A model generated the notes under the pieces. That model saw only the letters and a program-made list of their open reading frames with translations. It made no database searches and was not told the origin of the DNA. From Euryarchaeota archaeon UBA346 (GTDB taxonomy: Archaea; Thermoplasmatota; E2; DHVEG-1), in NCBI GenBank assembly GCA_002496355.1, contig DAJP01000025.1, positions 1 through 9,353 on the forward strand: a DNA stretch of 9,353 bases. Direction: 5' to 3'. Below, in pieces: positions 5,348 through 9,353 of this stretch (position 1 is the first letter of the stretch; the number at the start of each line of letters is the position of its first letter). Made by a program: the position numbers and the translations under genes.

Positions 5348-5467
5348 TCACTTTTTGTTCCAAATATTCATATACGCAATATAAAGATCGTTGACTTGGC
5401 TATCTTCGATGGTATCACCACTGTCACGTTGGAGAGATGAGTTGGGAAAAGAAATATTGGCCAACAA
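5348..5467 (-). other. Coding-like frame overlapping and extending past the TadC-like stop
   Basis: In the frame shifted by one base from the end of the TadC-like gene, the minus strand is open from a TTG at 5467 to a TGA at 5348-5350 (39 residues). The part after the TadC stop reads SGDTIEDSQVNDLYIAYMNI followed by WNKK, which looks protein-like. There is no Shine-Dalgarno at the TTG. It could be a C-terminal tail of the TadC-like protein separated by a one-base frameshift (a run of four A at 5447-5450 on the plus strand is a likely slip site), an overlapping small gene, or chance. Confidence 0.3.
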
Positions 5468-7415
5468 TCACGGTAAGTGAAAAGACGATAATCGAAACAG
5501 GCATGGTCTTCCCAAGACTGTACATAAAGGAGGCGGTATCGTCCCCTTCGTTGAGTCCATTGGTGAATCTCGTGAGGAGAATCACGAGTTCAATAAGATA
5601 GACTCCGATAACGAAGACGAAATACTCTGGTCTGATGTTCTCCGTCATGAACGAGCCCGCAGCAGAAGATAGGAACGAAGGAACACCGTCGATGGTATCC
5701 AATGATTGTTTCGCTTGCAACGACAGAAGAATAGTGGAGATCAACGTGGTGATCGAAAGAGTGACCCCCGCGATCAACGGAGCAAAAACAGATACCGTCG
5801 AACGTAACGTCGAGGTCAGCTCATAAAGCATATCATTTATTTTTTTCTCCACCTCCTGGAGTTGTTTGAGATGGTCCGCGATGCGAATCAATGATGTGCT
5901 CACCGCTCGCTGACTCCTTTTTGTTCCCTCCACAAACAACCGTAAAATCGCTTTGATACGATCGGAGTACACATACTGTAACGATCCATATTCCTTACTG
6001 TAGAGCGCATCATGCAAGCTCGTATGAAGGGCAATCAGATTATAGCTTGTCTGCGAGAACACCTCAGCAATGCGTGTTCCCTGCAGGGTCTGCGCCGCGT
6101 ACGCGAAGCTTTCTTCAGGGGATTTTTCTTCCGAGATCCGTTTTCCAAGGATGTACAATGCGTCACTGAATTCTTTTTCCATTTGTTTTATTTCATCACG
6201 GACTTTTTTATAAGGACGATAGACGCTAAAACAATACAGCGATACTGCAGTCGCGATTCCCCAGATAAAAAATAATGTGACCGGGAACACTGAGTTTAAC
6301 CCATGACTGTCTGAGATAAAATAGAGTATTTCATCTGATGCGTTTAAGGGAATAAAGGAGGGAATGATTAGAAAGATCAAACCTGGTATCATCACGAACA
6401 ACCCCATCAGTGATGAGACGATCAATCGTTTTCTTTTCTTGATCGGTATCAACGCTGGATGATCTGGTGGAATCATCGACGGTTGAAACGCTGCTGGTCG
6501 TGACAGAAGAATCTTGCGTGTGTATAGATACACAAACAACGGCAGCAGAAGATCATAGATGAGGAAGACCTGAACAATCGTTATTCTCAATCCTACTAGG
6601 CCTGCTGCGGGCAGCATTGCGACCAAAGACAAAGGGATCATGATACCTATCGAGTACAGAATCACCGTTGGCTGGTGTAGCCGATTCGCAAACTGATTCA
6701 TGGTCTCCTTTGTTCCCTCCAAGGAGACATCCAATGCACGGTCCAAGGTGATAATCCGGGAAGCCTCATCTCGTTCCTGTATCGAACTGCGGAGGAGATG
6801 CAAGGATCGTTTGAAATAATCACTCCATCGCCCCCATCGTATCGCGAAATGCACGATCGCATCATTCATCCCATGGTACAGTCGTATCTCCGTATCCCAG
6901 ACGAGTTTCCGAAGGTCGACTGCAAGCGTCGAAGAGGATTCTGCTGCTGCGAATTTCACACTGTTCTCAAGATTTGGGACCAGTTTGAGGTACATCACCA
7001 GATAACTGAGTATCTCAGGGATGTCACCAAGCGAATGGATCTGGAGATGTCTCGCATAGGTTTTTGGGTAATACGCTAAAAGGTTCAACAAGATGAATGG
7101 GACAAGAATGGAGCTGATGAGCATCAGAATCACTGTCATAAGGTCCAGCTGCACGATGAAAAAAAAATCGATACAGAGGAGGAGCATATCTGCTACAAAA
7201 AAACAAAGGAAGGAGAGAAACGCAGCGGTATATGCAAAGAGCAAAATATCATAGCGTTCTATCTCTAGGTCTGAGAACCGGAGGATATCCTCATACTCTG
7301 AAGGAAAATATCGTTGTAGTTTTTGTTGTGTTCGTTCATTGTTTTTCAAAAGCCAAAAGAAATATTTTTTTGCAAATGAGGTCCCTTTGATGAACCAGAC
7401 TGGTTCAGGCCTCAT
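5424..7415 (-). CDS. TadC/FlaJ-like membrane platform protein, double T2SSF domain
   Basis: Encodes 663 residues. The ATG at 7415 is chosen over upstream ATGs at 7445 and 7454 because it forms an ATGA overlap with the ATPase stop and has GGAGG 8 nt before it. The architecture is that of the archaeal type II secretion F family with two copies of the domain: membrane segments near residues 58-80, 91-113, 250-273, 279-299, 333-357, 379-398, 541-567, 598-616 and 638-657, with large cytosolic helical domains at about 115-245 (GDIPEILSYLVMYLKLVPNL) and 400-540 (KEFSDALYILGKRISEEKSP). Such proteins anchor the assembly ATPase and extrude pilin-like subunits. The length fits the long two-domain archaeal pilus type better than the archaellum protein ArlJ. 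No archaellum gene is present here. A coding-like frame continues after the stop. Confidence 0.9.
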   Translation of the reverse strand: MRPEPVWFIKGTSFAKKYFFWLLKNNERTQQKLQRYFPSEYEDILRFSDLEIERYDILLFAYTAAFLSFLCFFVADMLLLCIDFFFIVQLDLMTVILMLISSILVPFILLNLLAYYPKTYARHLQIHSLGDIPEILSYLVMYLKLVPNLENSVKFAAAESSSTLAVDLRKLVWDTEIRLYHGMNDAIVHFAIRWGRWSDYFKRSLHLLRSSIQERDEASRIITLDRALDVSLEGTKETMNQFANRLHQPTVILYSIGIMIPLSLVAMLPAAGLVGLRITIVQVFLIYDLLLPLFVYLYTRKILLSRPAAFQPSMIPPDHPALIPIKKRKRLIVSSLMGLFVMIPGLIFLIIPSFIPLNASDEILYFISDSHGLNSVFPVTLFFIWGIATAVSLYCFSVYRPYKKVRDEIKQMEKEFSDALYILGKRISEEKSPEESFAYAAQTLQGTRIAEVFSQTSYNLIALHTSLHDALYSKEYGSLQYVYSDRIKAILRLFVEGTKRSQRAVSTSLIRIADHLKQLQEVEKKINDMLYELTSTLRSTVSVFAPLIAGVTLSITTLISTILLSLQAKQSLDTIDGVPSFLSSAAGSFMTENIRPEYFVFVIGVYLIELVILLTRFTNGLNEGDDTASFMYSLGKTMPVSIIVFSLTVIVGQYFFSQLISPT

Positions 7416-9353
7416 ATCAGACGCCTCCGGTAGTCCGTGAACCATTTCATCCATCGTGCTCGAACCTCGTCATAGTCCACGATGCCATAGCGTTGTTTGC
7501 TTTCCTCAAGACACATCCAGAACATGTTGTTGGCATCCCTGATCGTCGTTGCTTCAAGCAACTGACTACAGGTTTTCCCATGTTCGACAATGGTTTTTTT
7601 CATGTCTGTTCGTAGCTGGATGTTCTCGAGTGCTTTTTCCACGGTGATTCCCCATTTTTCCGCGATGGACTGAATCACCTGGGATTGCCCCATGTCCAGG
7701 AGGTCTGTCGTGCAGAGCTCATCTTTGCTCGTGTTATAGAGCATGACATCCTGGAAGATCTTCTCAGGGTCTGGATTGGTGCTCCACCCTATTTTCGTGA
7801 TCTCTGATATTTGCACGACCCGGCGTTTCCGCTCGATCCCACCCTCAGACCTGATGGGCGCGGCGATGATGACTGCATCGACTGCTTTAAATGAGGTGGC
7901 TGGTACACCGATGTCATAGACGACCCGTTCATAGACGTCTCTGGTCGTCGACCCATGGATCGTTCCCATGATCAGGTTCCCTGCAGCTCCAACACGCATC
8001 GCTTCAAAAAGGACCTTTGCCTCGACTCCACGGACCTCCCCGAGTATCAGAACCGATTCACCGAGTCGCAGCGCAGTACGTAACGCATCGGTTGGGTCCA
8101 CCTCGGTCGACAGTGAGCTAGTGGTGATTGATTTTGTGATCAATGATTGAATCTTGTATCCTAATCGTTGGAAATCGTCTACGGGGATCTCCGGGGTGTC
8201 CTCGATGCTGAGAAGCCGGAAGCGTTGCGGAATCTCAAAAACACATGCACCGAGTAATGATGTTTTCCCTGAGCCACGACTCCCCGCCACCAGCAGGGAT
8301 GCTTGTCCGTCGATGAGGAAGCTGAGAAACCCAGCGGCAGCAGCAGAAATCATCTTATTAGCAACAAAATGAGCCAGGGTCCAGGGTTTTAATCGATGTC
8401 TGCGTAACGCGAACGCGATCCCTCTGGGTGTCAAGGGATTGGAGATGGCTGTGACCCTCGTACGGTATTTTTCCAGATCCATGTCCAGGACTGGTGATGC
8501 CTCTGAAAAGGCTCGTCCGCTGAGAGTACGAAACCGGGATGCGAGTGCATCGATATCGCTGTCGGAAAAATACATGTTCGATGTGTATTCTTCTCCCTCT
8601 AAAACCAAATGTAATGGATTGTTTGTCACCGGGGCGTTGACATAGATATCCTGGATATGCGGGTCATATAAGAGGTCTTCAAGGATACCAAAACCTGCAC
8701 TGTATCTTGCGAAGAGATCTGCGAGATATACGATTCTTTCTGCATCCAGGTCAAGATGTCTTTTCTGTGCGTAGGATACGATGATCTGTGCTCCGAGGCG
8801 TAAAAAATATTCCTCTGCGGTCTCCGTATCCATGAACGAGACATCCTTGGGTCGATGTCTGGAGAGATGCTGTCGGACGTCCTCAAGCAGGTAGAGTTCC
8901 TCACGGGGCAGCTCGTACTCTGGTGGGACGACAAAATAGAGTTTCTCAGGCCGTGAATGCAGCAGATATAATGACACTTGTAATGGACGTCCAGCTTTTC
9001 GGGATACTTCATATGATCTCAGGAAGATTGCATCTGCGGGAGGCTCCAAGTGGATGTAGGAGTCGATGAACCCGGGGCGCACGTAGGGACGTATATAGGT
9101 GGTGTAGAAGGTCTGACTGCTGAAATTCTTTGTAGGTATGATGCGAGATAATCCATCGTTTTTTGCTAGTTCTTGCAGCATTTTTCTATGTTTTTCTTCA
9201 CAACCGGTGCAGGATGTATCTTTGTTTTGTTTCTTCTTCAGAAGCTCCTGCAGGTGCAGATAGGTGTTGATCGGGTCCTGGTGGATATCCTCAAGACATG
9301 CATGAAGTTCGTGCTGTCGTTGTTCACTGCAGGGTTGGCATTGTGGCAAATCC
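7412..9353 (-). CDS. GspE/VirB11-like type II/IV secretion ATPase, 5' end outside window
   Basis: At least 645 residues; the frame is open to the right edge and only a TTG at 9349 could start it inside the window, so I treat it as partial. It is the hexameric motor that powers pilus assembly or secretion. Numbering from that TTG: N-terminal domain to about 200 with paired cysteines (Cys4/Cys7 CQPC, Cys18, Cys47/Cys50 CTGC), the N2 domain about 200-330 (GILEDLLYDPHIQDIYVN), Walker A GSRGSGKT at 356-363 with Lys362, the Asp box LLSIEDTPEIP at 379-389, Walker B VLILGEVRG at 433-441 with Glu438, and the His box GTIHGSTT at 462-469. All catalytic motifs are intact, so it should be an active ATPase. 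Its stop overlaps the start of the TadC-like gene, showing an operon. Confidence 0.93.
   Translation of the reverse strand, partial: DLPQCQPCSEQRQHELHACLEDIHQDPINTYLHLQELLKKKQNKDTSCTGCEEKHRKMLQELAKNDGLSRIIPTKNFSSQTFYTTYIRPYVRPGFIDSYIHLEPPADAIFLRSYEVSRKAGRPLQVSLYLLHSRPEKLYFVVPPEYELPREELYLLEDVRQHLSRHRPKDVSFMDTETAEEYFLRLGAQIIVSYAQKRHLDLDAERIVYLADLFARYSAGFGILEDLLYDPHIQDIYVNAPVTNNPLHLVLEGEEYTSNMYFSDSDIDALASRFRTLSGRAFSEASPVLDMDLEKYRTRVTAISNPLTPRGIAFALRRHRLKPWTLAHFVANKMISAAAAGFLSFLIDGQASLLVAGSRGSGKTSLLGACVFEIPQRFRLLSIEDTPEIPVDDFQRLGYKIQSLITKSITTSSLSTEVDPTDALRTALRLGESVLILGEVRGVEAKVLFEAMRVGAAGNLIMGTIHGSTTRDVYERVVYDIGVPATSFKAVDAVIIAAPIRSEGGIERKRRVVQISEITKIGWSTNPDPEKIFQDVMLYNTSKDELCTTDLLDMGQSQVIQSIAEKWGITVEKALENIQLRTDMKKTIVEHGKTCSQLLEATTIRDANNMFWMCLEESKQRYGIVDYDEVRARWMKWFTDYRRRLI
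7424..7428 (-). promoter_or_regulatory. Ribosome binding site of the TadC-like gene
   Basis: GGAGG on the minus strand inside the last ATPase codons, 8 nt before the ATG at 7415. Together with the ATGA overlap it decides the start and points to translational coupling of the two secretion genes. Confidence 0.65.

Noticed and set aside
5367..5427. 19-residue GTG-started frame overlapping the TadC stop by GTGA
   Set aside because: The overlap looks like coupling, but the peptide is very short, there is no Shine-Dalgarno, and another frame over the same bases looks more protein-like.
7416..7454. Upstream ATG starts (7445, 7454) for the TadC-like gene
   Set aside because: They overlap the ATPase end by over 30 bp and lack a ribosome binding site, whereas the ATG at 7415 has GGAGG and an ATGA overlap.
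8626..9012. 128-residue open frame on the minus strand inside the ATPase gene
   Set aside because: It is a shifted frame of the ATPase; the translation is rich in Cys, Ser, Arg and His with no domain pattern, while the ATPase frame is complete.

Overview
The window is about 9.35 kb and looks archaeal, most probably from an uncultured Thermoplasmatota-type euryarchaeote. The support is: a GspE/VirB11-like secretion ATPase followed by a double-domain TadC/FlaJ-like membrane protein; a small protein of a family I take to be archaeal DUF5611; an archaeal-style winged-helix regulator; two secreted proteins of a kind I associate with this phylum (a C25-type propeptide start and a YCF48-like propeller with a characteristic C-terminal domain); TATA-like boxes at archaeal spacing; and T-run terminators. 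The lineage call is inference from family resemblance, not from a marker gene. I see no rRNA, tRNA, CRISPR array or insertion sequence.

Layout, left to right. (1) 1-260, minus: start of a secreted protein with a C25/gingipain-like propeptide, cut by the window edge. Its upstream region holds a 24-bp inverted repeat (328-351). (2) 425-706, minus: small conserved archaeal protein, followed by a T-rich terminator. (3) 760-1335, minus: FMN-dependent nitroreductase-family protein. (4) 1423-3060, minus: secreted YCF48/BNR-like propeller with an OmpL47-like module and a conserved C-terminal domain. (5) 3060-3261: divergent promoter region. (6) 3261-4793, plus: 510-residue archaeal protein of unknown function with a CxH...CxxC cysteine cluster; this is the only plus-strand gene. 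(7) 4798-5242, minus: a two-gene unit of a winged-helix regulator and a 32-residue small protein. Both starts carry the same Shine-Dalgarno motif at the same spacing, and a perfect 17-bp palindrome lies just upstream of the TATA box. (8) 5424-9353, minus: the archaeal type II/IV pilus-like secretion pair. The TadC-like protein is coupled to the ATPase by an ATGA overlap; the ATPase runs off the right edge.

How the genes work together: the ATPase and the TadC-like protein form the motor and membrane platform of an archaeal type IV pilus-like or secretion machine. No pilin, prepilin peptidase or accessory gene is visible here, so the substrate is unknown. The two exported proteins are envelope or extracellular proteins whose link to that machine is not shown. 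The regulator with its small partner is probably self-regulated through the palindrome.

Most worth a second look: the unannotated 32-residue gene, the 17-bp and 24-bp inverted repeats, a coding-like reading frame after the TadC stop that suggests a frameshift or an overlapping gene, and the 510-residue unknown. I found no convincing evidence for a wholly new multi-gene system.
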